In this document: piece after piece, positions 10,989 through 21,300 of the stretch
Layout of the letters: each line of letters opens with the position of its first letter
Numbering within the stretch: position 1 is the first letter of the stretch
Assembly: GCA_963970005.1 (NCBI GenBank)
Contig: CAXAMN010008435.1
Location: forward strand, 1 to 64,000
Length of the DNA: 64,000 nucleotides
Source of the DNA: Durusdinium trenchii
Lineage: Eukaryota > Sar > Dinophyceae > Suessiales > Symbiodiniaceae
Direction: 5' to 3'
The notes under the pieces: model-generated
Seen by the model: the letters and a program-made list of their open reading frames with translations, nothing else
Databases searched by the model: none
Told to the model about the DNA's origin: nothing
Program-made: the position numbers and the translations under genes

Positions 10989-11492
10989 TTAACTGTCATA
11001 CAGCGACATGGATGAATTCAACCAAACTGCATAGAATTTCTCACTCCCATCGATTTTATATCCATACTTCCTGTCGCGCTTGTAGTAGCCCTTGTGGACA
11101 GTGTACTTGAGAGCGGACGGACGAGTGGGCTCAGCGGAAACACTGGCAGCGGGTTTCTTCAGAACCTTCATAACCTTGACCTTTGACTCAGCTTTGGCCT
11201 TGGAGGCCAAAACACGCTTCTGCGACGATGCTGAAGTCGGGGGCTCAAGTGGTGCCTCTGGCTCGGCTGCCTTGGCCTTGGGTTTTGGTCCTGGTTTGCA
11301 TGTGGGCTTGAGTTTAGGCTTGGGCAGAGTCTTGGGTTTGGGCAGAGTCTTTGGTTTCGGTTTGGCTTTGCCCTTCGGTGCAGCTTTTGCACTCACTCCA
11401 CCCCCCTGATTCTGGGGAGTGGCTCGGTCTTCATCGGACAGCTGGTCCACAGGCTGGAGAACCATTTGAAAAAGGGTATGGAACCCTTGCAT
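10989..11492 (-). CDS. Lys/Pro-rich C-terminal exon
   Basis: A disordered basic region with the tandem words KPKTLPKPKTLPKPKLKP and KPGPKPKAKA precedes a short folded-looking tail, LKYTVHKGYYKRDRKYGYK, IDGSEKFYAVWLNS. The repeats and charge suggest a nucleic-acid-binding or nuclear tail. The YxKRDRKYGYKIDGSEKxYA pattern is familiar to me as a recurrent ending in dinoflagellate proteins, without known function. Confidence 0.5.
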   Translation of the reverse strand: MQGFHTLFQMVLQPVDQLSDEDRATPQNQGGGVSAKAAPKGKAKPKPKTLPKPKTLPKPKLKPTCKPGPKPKAKAAEPEAPLEPPTSASSQKRVLASKAKAESKVKVMKVLKKPAASVSAEPTRPSALKYTVHKGYYKRDRKYGYKIDGSEKFYAVWLNSSMSLYDS

Positions 11493-14400
11493 AGGCGTTC
11501 TACTATCTAGCCCACGCGATCTTTGAGATCAAATGCTAGGGCGATGGGACCTGGGTATCCAATTTAATTTCAAAAAGCAATGCAGCTGTTCTCTACCATT
11601 GGCATGTTTTCTGGTGCAGGGAAGGATTTGAGAGTAAAGGGCCCTACAATGCCCGCATTGGGGTTCTTCTGCAAAACTATGCGGCCGGGCTGTGGTCAAA
11701 GGAGGTATCACAGGATGCGCAACCCTGGCCAATGACACCATTTACATTGGGCCACATTGTGCGCTCCCGTGTTCACCACTCACACCATCACTGCAAGATT
11801 TCCAATTACATAGTTTTCAACAATTCTCAACACAATGCTCACACCCACGCCATCACTTCAACTTGAGGGCTTCGCCCGCTTCGATGCAACAATTTGCAAA
11901 CAAAAAATACTTGGGCTTCAGGGGCGTCACCACCACTGGCGCTTCCTCTCCCACTTTGACCTCCCAGGGGTTTACGCATGAAGTGTGATGTTTGACCCTG
12001 TGCGATATGATTGAAACCTTTCCGATTGGATTGAAAGAACCCCACCTCCCACACGATGCCGCAATGAGGCCCTGCTGGGATCTGCAAGATCCGGTCGTGG
12101 AAGATGGCTCCAAACTGCGCTGAGCGAATGCCTGAGACCTTTTCTACCGGCTTCGGCTTGAACGCATTGGTTTGGGCATCGGGCTTGACCTCGTAGCGGA
12201 ATTTGAGTGGGATATGGCCACCGTCAGGCCCCGCCTCCACAGAATGCATAGTTTTCACAAGTCTTTACAAATCTCTACATTGAACACACGATAACATGTT
12301 GTCCCAACTTGTTACATAGTGCGTCGACCGAAAACCTTTTTGGAACGATTCAGCCTTCACTTTGCCAACCAAAGAATGGTCAATGACCCGAGCTTCGGTT
12401 ATCCCACGATTTCTGGCTACCGAGCACAAGAGGTCTGCCAAGGTCGTGGTCTCTTTGTGGGTGACCTGTGTGCCCGCATCGCCCACCGAGGTGTTGACAA
12501 GGACGAGGACCGATGAATCGGCTCGGAGGATCCATTGGATGGTATCGTTGCTGGGAGTTCCTCCGCTGCCCAAAGTCATGTTGAAAACAAAGTGTGCAAA
12601 GCTTCATCTTTCATCACTAAAGTTTTCGTCATTTGAAGAAATAACTGGTCCTGAAGGCGCTTCCACAAATGACCCGACGTTGAACCCAAACAGCTCACCG
12701 TGGCTGAGGTTGACAGCCGTTTTCCCACGGTTCACCAGCCACAAAGCGCCAGCTTTGGTAAGGGCCACTTCAATAGAGGGCTCTCGAGCGAGTGCCGCAG
12801 AAGCTTCCACCCTGCTGGCAATAGCTGCATCACACATCCAAATTGAATCAAATTAATAATTAGAGAACTGAAAAAATATATCAAAGATTGGACACTCTGT
12901 TTATTGAAAACCCAGGAACTCATGCCCGGATTCAAAGTCGACGAGAGGAATTCCAGTGATGTTCCACCGCTTGTTCAGGTTGATTGGTCCATCATCTGTT
13001 CCCCATTCTGGTGAAGCCATTGTTCGACCAGGGCTTGTGGACGTTGGAGACGTTGAAGAGCTCCCCTGATTGAAGCTCTTAAGGGAGTTCATGATCTCGG
13101 TTTCCTCCATCAACTTGTCCTCCAACATCTTCAACTGCTCTTTGTGAGAGGACTCATACTTGTTTTTCACAAGGTCAGGCAACCTCAGATGCTTCTGAAG
13201 ATCTCTTTTGGTGGGCCCCGGAAAGAGCAAAGCAATCAGACCCCGGAACAAATCAAAAGATCATTGGGTCGATGTCTCACAACAAAAACTTGTGTATTTT
13301 AACCCAAAGACTTCAGCTCATTGTCCAACACAATCAAGCAATCCAGACCAGGGATTTCCTCTGAGAAGGTTTGAGCAGCACGGGACTTTGGCCCAGCGGC
13401 GCTTGAAGTATCCCACCACTGCTGCATGGCCCTTCCACAAATGAGCTGTTGGCAGGACTCGGCATGCTTGGTATCATCGTCGTGGTAGATGCTGAGAAAC
13501 CGAACATCCCAGGCGCGGTCTTCCGCTGACGCGCCCTGCAAGAATGCGCGCTGAAGCTGCCATGCTGCTTGGGACCACTCGGCAAACCTCCAGGGTAGAG
13601 GGCAATAGGATGCAATAGGTTACCTGTTGTTAATTTGACATCATTCTAATTAGTTGGACTTTTTTCAACCACCAGGCCTTGATGGCAGTAGGTCCACCAA
13701 CAGCACGGGCTGGGCTTCGCGGGCATGCATTCCACAGAGAAGTTGTTCCAGGATGTCCACGCACGCTTGCACACCCCTCTGCTGGACCTAACTTATGTTG
13801 GGCAATCGAAGCAATTGGTTTGTCGGACTGACTTATGTTGGGCTCCCATACCCACAAAACAACTTGACAACCCAAAAAGATATCATATGATATCATGAAC
13901 AAGGAGCGCGCCAGTGAGGCGCCAAGGGCTTGTCTGGCTCTGGGTTGGAGAGCTCGTTGACCCGCGCTCGGTCAACTTCATCTATGCTACCCAACAAAGC
14001 CCTGCTGCGACTCCATGGAACATCGCTCATCCCAGGAGCCACCCCAGCCAAACCTCAGAGAGTTTAGTACCACGAAAGGACTCTTTTGGATGGTTTGGGG
14101 TGAAACCTTTTGTGAAAAGAGACAAGAAACATTGTTGGCTCTTCTTTCTGCGATCCCCTCCATGAGTGGAGTCTTTATAGACCACGGCGATCTCGAAGAC
14201 GTCCAATGTTCTAGGTGCGTCGGCATGGTGATGATTTCTCAGCCTTTAGGTACGCATTTCAGTATTCCACCAAATCATCACATAACATATAAAAGATTTC
14301 AATTTTCCTCACCCAATATTCCCAACCACCTTGTCTTCTAGAAGTCTCCTGTTTTTCAAGACCGCAACCTTCCCAGCACTGGAATGCCATTGTGGCAGGC

Positions 14401-17400
14401 ACCAGAAAGACACCGAGTTACAATTGCCCCCAGTCACGCCCTGTGCGACTTGAACCGCCTCATCAATCGAGAGTGGACCTCATGGCAAATGTGTGTTAGT
14501 AAGGGCTCAAGATTCGAGGTATAGGAAATTCACATTGCCGAAACATTGTAGGTTGAAAGTCCCCTTTCTCAGTTGGATTCCAGGCACGCGTTGGCCACAA
14601 GGTTGCATCTGCAATCAATATGGTCAACCTCAATGTGTCGGTGTGTGGATCGACAATCTCAATCAAACTCAAACATAGGAACACATTTTGCATTGGACTG
14701 ATTCTTTCATGGTTGTGTGACGATCTATTTGAGATTAGGTACCCATCAGGTCCCATTTCACCTTGCATTTGCACAATAGCAGAATGCCCCAAACAAATGG
14801 ATGGATGTCGGACGATGCGGTGCTTCTCTGCCAGGAGCTTGCTGATTTCCTCCTTGCCCTTTGCGTACCGGTCTGAGAGGTACTTCACATCCAGTGATCC
14901 CTGGCGCGAGGGAAGATGGAAAAAATAGGGACAATGGAAACCGTTTTTCATGTTTACTTAGAATGGCATGGCATGAGAAAATCTGACATGGATTGAAATC
15001 AGTAGGAAGGAGCCTGCTTGGCCATGAAGCTTGTAAACTTCCTGGACCAATCCTGCAATTTCACCTTGTCCTGCTCCACTTGCAACTCCATCTGTTGCCA
15101 TGTGGTTTGGAGCAGCTGTTGACTGAGCCTCACGCACGCGATCGATTGCCTTGACCAGTCACACACATTCTTAGGCCAAGAAGCTCCTGAGCCTTTTCGA
15201 GGTTCCGTTTTTCCACCTGGCCGGTGTGGGGTGAAGCAGACGAGTGTTCAAGTTCTATTGGAATGAGGGTTCTGCTAAATGGTTACCCACCTGGCCTCTG
15301 TAGCATATTTGGATAGATGCACTGCAAAGACGCTAATCTTCGAGAGGTCAGGTGGAGGGACAGACCCATCCAGCGTGGCCAACAAATCGGCGTCCGCGTG
15401 TCTCTTTTCAAACCTGAGCGTGACTTGTTGAGCACTTTTGGGACTACTTTCGGGTCATCAAAGAACATTGCAACAGTTCATGTGGTCCGATGAATAGCTA
15501 ACCACCTTATGTTAAGTAACGCTTTGTTGACCTCAGCAAGCGCGGACTCACTGAAAGCGGACGGCACCTGTGCCTTGAACTGATCAATGCAGGCCACAAA
15601 GAGCGCACAAACCTTTTGGAGCTGTGCCTCAGATGGGGCACATGTTCCAGTTTTCAAGTTGACAAGCGCACAACACCATACAATAAAAAATAGTCCAAAG
15701 GATGTGCACCAAAGTTTTTTCTTAGTTGCCAAGTCCTTCATACCCCAGGGCTTCCGCATTTTTGGTGTTAGGCTGACCCAGTCGGACTCCATGCGGTGCA
15801 GCATGAAACTGAGGGTGTCATGCGTGTTCTGCAGCTGGGATTTCCAAGAGGCGTGTGGTCCAACGGCACTACAAAAGCCCAGATTCAGGAGCCCTTCTGC
15901 AAGCCCATCGTGGTTTACGAAGCGAGGCATCCCATACCGCCTTGTTGTTTGTAGTTAAACAAAACCATTCTTACCAACGTCCACCCAATCACACAGCACC
16001 ACATTCAAATGGCCCCTGCCTCACAAGGAGGGTCAATCCCTCCCTGATTTCGCTGGGCACTCGCCGCAGGAGGTTCAGCGCCGCTGCGGACTCGTGTTTG
16101 CCCAGAGAGTACGCGCTCGCGAAGGAGGCGACGGTCTCCTGCGCCTGTTAAATACAGCAATAGCACCAAGAAGTTGCAGTGTCGTGTCATTCATCTTTTG
16201 TCTTTTTATGTATTTTTCTTTCATGCCCGCCTCTAGCGTTTTGATGCTTGCCTCTTGATTGTGGCCAGAACGGACAAGGAACTGCAGTTGAAACAGTAAG
16301 TTGAAGCAGTTCGGGCGGCGGCGAAGGGATGATGACATTGTCACGCCTGATTGTGTCACGACAATGAACAAACAAATACACACAGCTTGTGTCTCATTGA
16401 CGCGCACTTGCAGGCTCATTTGCAGCTCGAGAACCGCGATTCGTGTTGACGATCATGGTCGAGTCAGGCGGCACGATGGTCGCGTGGATGGTGGCAAAGG
16501 ATCTAGGCAATTCACATGAATTCACCCATGTTTGTTCAGAAGTATTCAGAAGTCAAGAGTTTGCCATGCTCAATCCTTTCCTAGTTTGCTTTGGGAGTGA
16601 ATAGCAACTAGTGCGTGTCCAGGGGCTTGAGCACCTGCTCGGGCAATGCCTGACGATTCAAGTACTGTAAGTCTAAACTAGTTTGTCACGGGTTGGATCC
16701 AACAATGAAGCAATTTTCCAACACCAGGCCTTCAGCAATTCAGATTGTTTGAAGGCTGCGAACAAGACTGCCAATCCGCAGACTGAGCGATTCCATCCTT
16801 TGACCATGAAAATCTTCTCCGCTCCCAACAGCTCTGGGGGGGCATTGAAATCGGTAGCGATAACCTCCTCCCGAGGAAGCTCCAGCCACTCCCGGCGAAG
16901 CCATGTCCCCACGACCCGCTCGCATCCGGGCACATCTGGGTTTGTTTGTAGGCCGTTGAGGCATATCAATTCCATCAATTGTTGTTGAACTTCCTAAGTC
17001 ACCAGAAAAAGAAGAACGTCGCCCCAGAACAGGAACACTTGGATCACTGGGTATCTGGCCGCATCCGATGTACCCCTCAAGCCGAAGTCTGCCCTGTGCG
17101 GAAGCTGCCATGGCCTCAAAAAGACAGCTGTCTTGGGCCCATCGAAATCGGTGTCCAGGCAGTAGGTCCTCAGCCGATGCGAGATTTGATGAGAGCACAC
17201 TGGGGACAGGTAGGGGTTGAGGTCACCACACACTTGGGTCAGCATAGACAGTCGCTTCCACCCACTGGTAGAAGGCAGTCGCGGTGTCCTGTAGAGCTTG
17301 GTTGCCCCCACAATCAGAATTGGGAACAGCACACTGTCCTTCGAGCTGAGGGCCTCTGTGAGGTAGGCATCCACGGTCGTATTTGGCTTCACTATGTTCT

Positions 17401-17667
17401 CCATCCTGAGCTGTTTGCTGCCATTGATAGTGCATGATAGTGCCATACCCTTTTGACTTTAGCTCATGACATATAGATACCACACCAATCTTTATGTGTA
17501 CAAATGTGTACAATATTGTACAATGATCCGCCATGGAACAGCCATTCCCCCAAGAGCTGCAAATGGGGCATCGCCCTTGAATCTGGTGGTATTGGCGGGA
17601 GCTCGCCCTTCTTCACCTTCGGCTTCGGCCCCGGACCGCCAGGCGCTGGTCGTTTCTTCGGCGCCAT
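10989..17667 (-). CDS. Multi-exon gene of unknown function inside the nested element
   Basis: Gene-level entry for a chain of minus-strand exons. The proposed start is an ATG at 17665-17667 opening MAPKKRPAPGGPGPKPK. Candidate exons follow at about 17216-17430, 16673-16870, 16000-16150, 15478-15930, 14755-14910, 13299-13590, 12901-13251, 12604-12837, 12265-12579, 11839-12258 and 10989-11492. The exons have balanced composition and end or begin at plausible splice sites, but I could not verify every junction or frame. No catalytic motif is recognised. It shares a basic N-terminus, an acidic/basic linker and strand with the genes at 45.2-48.6 kb and 51.6-54.9 kb. It may be the accessory gene of the transposon or two adjoining genes. 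Confidence 0.4.
11839..12258 (-). CDS. Exon(s) of the same unknown gene
   Basis: The first half reads LKFRYEVKPDAQTNAFKPK, VSGIRSAQFGAIFHDRIL. For the second half an alternative frame (11853-12060) looks more natural: GKVSIISHRVKHHTSC, then NPWEVKVGEEAPVVVT. A frame change or small intron near 12040 is therefore likely. Beta-strand-like alternation suggests a beta-rich domain. Confidence 0.4.
   Translation of the reverse strand: MKTMHSVEAGPDGGHIPLKFRYEVKPDAQTNAFKPKPVEKVSGIRSAQFGAIFHDRILQIPAGPHCGIVWEVGFFQSNRKGFNHIAQGQTSHFMRKPLGGQSGRGSASGGDAPEAQVFFVCKLLHRSGRSPQVEVMAWV
12265..12579 (-). CDS. Exon of the same unknown gene
   Basis: SNDTIQWILRADSSVLVLVN followed by VTHKETTTLADLLCSVAR and SLVGKVKAESFQKGF. 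It looks folded (strand-helix). It directly precedes the exon above in transcription order. Confidence 0.4.
   Translation of the reverse strand: MTLGSGGTPSNDTIQWILRADSSVLVLVNTSVGDAGTQVTHKETTTLADLLCSVARNRGITEARVIDHSLVGKVKAESFQKGFRSTHYVTSWDNMLSCVQCRDL
12604..12837 (-). CDS. Exon of the same unknown gene
   Basis: Reads IASRVEASAALAREPSIEVA, TKAGALWLVNRGKTAVNLS, GELFGFNVGSFVEA. Balanced composition and a compact alpha/beta pattern. No family recognised. Confidence 0.42.
   Translation of the reverse strand: MCDAAIASRVEASAALAREPSIEVALTKAGALWLVNRGKTAVNLSHGELFGFNVGSFVEAPSGPVISSNDENFSDER
12901..13251 (-). CDS. Exon of the same unknown gene, coiled coil then Ser/Thr-rich
   Basis: TKRDLQKHLRLPDLVKNKYE, then a short coiled coil (KEQLKMLEDKLMEETEIMN) and a Ser/Thr/Pro linker (SSSTSPTSTSPGR). 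It ends with KRWNITGIPLVDFESGHEF. Confidence 0.42.
   Translation of the reverse strand: MFRGLIALLFPGPTKRDLQKHLRLPDLVKNKYESSHKEQLKMLEDKLMEETEIMNSLKSFNQGSSSTSPTSTSPGRTMASPEWGTDDGPINLNKRWNITGIPLVDFESGHEFLGFQ
13299..13541 (-). CDS. Exon of the same unknown gene
   Basis: AEDRAWDVRFLSIYHDDDTK, ESCQQLICGRAMQQWWDTS, EIPGLDCLIVLDNELKSLG. It continues upstream to about 13590 (ALQRAFLQGAS). The LG at its end abuts a gt-containing sequence that could be the donor. Confidence 0.4.
   Translation of the reverse strand: MQGASAEDRAWDVRFLSIYHDDDTKHAESCQQLICGRAMQQWWDTSSAAGPKSRAAQTFSEEIPGLDCLIVLDNELKSLG
13879..13894. repeat. 16-bp perfect palindrome
   Basis: gatatcatatgatatc is its own reverse complement. It lies in a probable intron or spacer of the nested element and could be a protein-binding site or chance. 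Confidence 0.6.
14755..14910 (-). CDS. Small exon candidate
   Basis: GSLDVKYLSDRYAKGKEEIS followed by LLAEKHRIVRHPSICLGHS, bounded by sequence that loses protein character on both sides. It fits the chain of exons 10989-17667. Confidence 0.33.
15478..15930 (-). CDS. Exon pair of the unknown gene
   Basis: Starts MPRFVNHDGLAEGLLNLGF and contains DTLSFMLHRMESDWVSLTPK. A hydrophobic intron-like stretch in the middle (KLWCTSFGLFFIVWCC) is probably not translated. The coding character resumes with APSEAQLQKVCALFVACID and FSESALAEVNKALL. Confidence 0.4.
   Translation of the reverse strand: MPRFVNHDGLAEGLLNLGFCSAVGPHASWKSQLQNTHDTLSFMLHRMESDWVSLTPKMRKPWGMKDLATKKKLWCTSFGLFFIVWCCALVNLKTGTCAPSEAQLQKVCALFVACIDQFKAQVPSAFSESALAEVNKALLNIRWLAIHRTT
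16000..16150 (-). CDS. Small exon candidate
   Basis: The minus strand reads ETVASFASAYSLGKHESAAA then LNLLRRVPSEIREGLTLLV, a clean amphipathic helix pattern, ending near QGPFEC. It belongs to the same chain. Confidence 0.35.
16673..16978 (-). CDS. Exon candidate
   Basis: Most protein-like between about 16673 and 16870: APPELLGAEKIFMVKGWNR then VCGLAVLFAAFKQSELLKAW. Adjoining frames overlap and the 5' limit is unclear. Confidence 0.32.
   Translation of the reverse strand: MMELICLNGLQTNPDVPGCERVVGTWLRREWLELPREEVIATDFNAPPELLGAEKIFMVKGWNRSVCGLAVLFAAFKQSELLKAWCWKIASLLDPTRDKLV
17216..17430 (-). CDS. Second exon candidate of the unknown gene
   Basis: Open through NIVKPNTTVDAYLTEALSS, SVLFPILIVGATKLYRTPR and LSMLTQVCGDLNPYLSP. 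aatggcag and cagctcag near 17430-17415 are possible acceptors. Confidence 0.38.
17540..17667 (-). CDS. First exon with basic Pro-rich N-terminus
   Basis: ATG at 17665-17667 opens MAPKKRPAPGGPGPKPKVKK, then IPPDSRAMPHLQLLGEWLF. A donor gtacaata follows the GGSL codons near 17520. The compact basic start looks like a nuclear localisation signal, and such starts are frequent in dinoflagellate mobile-element genes. Confidence 0.45.
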
Positions 17668-18129
17668 GGCCTGGCACAGGACCGGGAATGCACATGATGA
17701 TTGCCTGGCACAGGACCTGGCAAAAAGATCATGCAAGATGAACTCCTTGTATGACACCCCTGCGCCACCAATGTGTTTCTTCACAGATTGTGAATAGCGA
17801 TGCTCCAAAGCACTCCGGGTTTGTGAAAGGCAAATCATTCACAATCACTGGTCACAATGATTTACCCATGATCGTGCCGTGAGGCGACCCGTACATTCAC
17901 GAACACCTGTCTACATAGAAAAAACTGGAAAAAAACAAAATCAAAATTACAGTCAGCAGATTCAGGCATGGTTTGTATGGTGTTTGTGCCGCGGGACGAC
18001 CCCTACATTCACAAACACCGGGTTGCCACGAGGTGGGTGGCCAGTTAGAAAATTGCCTCTCACAATCTCAGAGTTTGGATACCCCTGTCAGTTCACAAAC
18101 ACACCTGCGCCAGGTCCAGGGTAGCACGG

Positions 18130-19241
18130 AAACCCATCACGAGAACAGTGGAATGATTACAAATTTAAATTTGTTTCTCAACGGTTGGAGCCCTACCCTG
18201 AACCACAAGTGGTTTGCAGCTCCCCTCAAAAGCGGCTATATCTTGCCAGAGGCAGTGCCAATTGCCTTTGAAACAATTTTGATGGCGCGAGTCATTTCAA
18301 CACCATGCGCCCACAGCTGTGCTGCGCCAGCGTAAAGAGCTTGATACCCTTTGGCTGTTTTGAAGCGTTTTGCTTCCTCGCCCTCCAAAGACTCAGACCC
18401 CAGATTCAACTGATTTGGGGCCTAGGCAGCCATAGGCAGCCAAGGGTTGACCATGATGTCATTTTCCATATCACCCAAGGTCCCCCACGCAAATCAAGTC
18501 CTGAGCCGGAGGAAGACGCTTGGCCGATCCTCCGACGGCAACTCCATGGTGAGGTAGTGCCCTGAGCGGAAGGAGCAGAGGGGCGGGGATTTACAGTAAG
18601 TGATTTTGAATCTTGGACTTGGACCAGCTGCAATCCAAAAGTGTCCCCTCAACAACGCCCATGGAAAGTTTTTCCAACTCATGGGCTGCATCGTGCATCG
18701 CCCAAGGCTCTTGGCCTTGGAAGTAACTATGCGAAGAAGAACAGTTATATATTCATTAGATAGCGTTAGATTAGATATCATATTAGTGTATGAATGAGGC
18801 CTGGACGCATGATCTGAGCGTATTTCCTCAATGCTTTGTTGTCTTTCGACTCTGGGTTGATGGGAGTGTCCAAGAAGACTGGCCAGACAAAGCAAAAACT
18901 GGAGGAACTCGGCTGGAGGAAACGGCTCGCCTGGAGGAACTCGGCCTTCGCACCTTCTGGCCATCGATGCTGGGAGAAACAAGTACACCTTTGAATCCCA
19001 CTCTGTGTTGCTGAGAAACCGCTTCGTCCTTGCAAAGGAGAACAAGAATTCTGTTCATGTCACAGGCCCATGCTTACCACTTACGAAACAAAAACCCAAA
19101 ACAGTCCTGAGGATGACATCATTTTGACTTCTTTCAAAAATCTTTCGTCTCGCCCAGAACTTGCTGTCGACATCTTGATGCCGAATGCCTGGCGGCAGGT
19201 ATATAGATTCATTCAAGTGTCAGCGCACAAATAAGAAAAAT
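18130..19241. other. Spacer between the two genes of the nested element
   Basis: Mostly without gene signal. A minus-strand stretch near 18780-18980 (SKDNKALRKYAQIMRPGLI) has some coding character and might be an extra exon. Confidence 0.35.
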
Positions 19242-21228
19242 TCAAGGAGTGTCCCTGTGGCAATCTGGTGTGGAACCTGTGTCACCAATGCGTTCAACCC
19301 GGATCAGATGGGGCGCTCCGGGCCCGCCAATTCCACGAAGGTGCACTTTGAAAAACAACTCTGAGAAGAAGTTCTTCCTGACATACACGCTTTCAGAGTG
19401 GCAGAGTGACGCATACTACGAGGCAACAGCGCGTAGAAATATTGAGGGTTTTGTGGATCACAACATATAACAACACAACGAACACACAAAGGTCAAATCT
19501 TTGCTGTTTGAATGAGGCTCCAGTCCCTGTACTGGTGCATCATGACTACTTCTTTCAGTTTTTCATTGGGTCGCCGGGTGGGAGCAGCAAAGTACGCTTC
19601 AAGGCACTGTCTGAACGACTCAGGGGTTGGCAGTTCGTTGTGAGAGTTTATCCAACTTCGTAGGTGGCCAAAAAGAGCATCAATATCCTCATGGCTATGG
19701 CCACTGGTGAGGCAAGATATTTCTCCAGATCTCAGCTTGTGTTGTACAACCCACGCTCCTAAACACCTAAGAATCCCGTTGTTCTTGAGCTCGCGGCAAC
19801 AGTTGTCCCCTTGGAGCGTCAGTGAGACGTTCCGGAGATCAACTGTTTTGCTGACCATGGTGAGGCCGCGACTGACGATCTCTGCTGTCCTGGAGCTGTT
19901 CGATGTCAATGTGCTTGGGCTCAGTGCCAAGCAAAGACAATGCCCGTGTAGCACCAGGGTTGTGCTGGTGAGTCTTGGCTTGTTCATAGCCGAGAAGTCC
20001 TTCGCAGATAGGAGTTGTGAACGCGGCCACGAGTGTTTGGCAGCATCCATACTGTCTATGATCCCACATATGTGGTAGACATACGGGTTTGAACTTTCAA
20101 GACGCGAACGGGCCCTGCTGGCCCAATAGATCTGACGGTCAGCATGCTGCCTTTTGAGGTGCTTCTGGAGCATCTCCACCTGAGATCTCCTCGCAGGCGG
20201 GCAATGCCCGAGGCGTTTGATGATAGCCCGGTGCTTCAAGCATGTTGAGCATTTGCTGTGATGGGTTTTAAACCGGATGCGAAGCCGCTCTTTGAAGCTG
20301 TCCATCCAAACCTTGGATGGGTTGCTTTGCGTGATGAATAGATGGTAGCTGCCCAGTCCACTCTAAGAAGTGAAGACAATCAAAAGATTAACATCCAATT
20401 CCAAGCATACAAGCAACTGAATTGAAAAGCTTCTTGGAAATGTTGAGCGTGGGGTTGATTGAGCAGCACTGAACGTAATAATCATGGATTGATCCATGGG
20501 GTAAATGTTTTATCAAGCTCCGGTTCATGTTCTTCGGGTCCAGTTTGTGTTTGCCTTGACGTGGACGTTTGTTGCTGTTCAATCCATCAGGAATCGGCTC
20601 GGCGGCCTCCAGGTATAGCTGCATCAAATATTCATGCACCTTTGTTTTCTTCTCACTCGGCAACTGCGGTCCCTTGGGGATGTACCTTTGATCGAAGGGG
20701 CAAAATTCATGCCCTTCTTTCGCCGAATGCCGCAGGGAATGAAACCGGCCCTTGCCCATACCCAGTAATCGCATGAACCCGGAGTTGCATATGGGAAATC
20801 CTTGGAAGATCAAACTCCGACAACCCCGGGAGGCCTCTCCCTGTCGCTGTAGTAGCTGGAAAACCTAGGCACGCCGGTCATGTATTGGATTGACTTCTAA
20901 TTGACATTGAGATCCTGACATAGGCATCTTGCTCCAGCTTGGTCATGTCATGTAGCATCTTCCGAAGCTTTAACCAAGAGTCGAATTGCGCAGGTGATCG
21001 AAATGGTTGAAAGCAATCACATTGACAGCCGCACTTTGATTGAATCAGATTTCGCAATCTAACAGGTTCCACTCTCATTGGAACATGTTTTACCTTCTGG
21101 GGCTTGCGCCGTGCAGGTCTTCTCCTGCGTTTGCCGCAAATCTTCAGAGGCGATCGGGCGGTGGGTGCAATGTTCTCATCCCCACTGAGATCATCGACGG
21201 ACGCCAAAAGGTTTGGCCTGGGCCGAAT
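19242..21228 (-). CDS. DDE/RNase-H-fold transposase-like protein, intron-containing
   Basis: Exons: 20920-21228, 20418-20864, about 19530-20362, and 19242-19415 (stop at 19242). The first exon has a basic stretch (ICGKRRRRPARRKPQK) and a Cys cluster (SKCGCQCDCFQPF). The second has SGFMRLLGMGKGRFHSLR, a helix-turn-helix-like segment. The third has KCSTCLKHR (zinc-ribbon-like) and three acidic blocks in the right order: HICGIIDSMDAAKHSWPR (Asp), SLTLQGDNCCRELKNNG (Asp), LTSGHSHEDIDALFGHLR (acidic plus His). The last exon ends VHLRGIGGPGAPHLIRV. This layout matches what I know as the DUF7869-type family, widespread in dinoflagellates and thought to be DDE transposases. Two introns were resolved as 55-nt GT-AG introns. 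Additional upstream exons are likely. Which carboxylates are catalytic is inference. Confidence 0.68.
20363..20417 (-). other. 55-nt GT-AG intron of the transposase-like gene
   Basis: The minus strand has donor gttgct and acceptor cttcttag. Removing it joins KKLFNS to SGLGSYHLFITQ in frame. The upstream frame otherwise stops after GIGC. Confidence 0.55.
20865..20919 (-). other. 55-nt GT-AG intron of the transposase-like gene
   Basis: Donor gtcagg and acceptor gtgcctag on the minus strand. Removing it joins LEQDAY to VFQLLQRQGEASRGC in frame and carries the frame into the next exon without a stop. Confidence 0.65.
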
Positions 21229-21300
21229 CTTAGTTGAATAGGGATAAATATGAAACATCAAATAGTGAGTTTCCCCGCATTGTGGCTGGTAGGAATGCAA

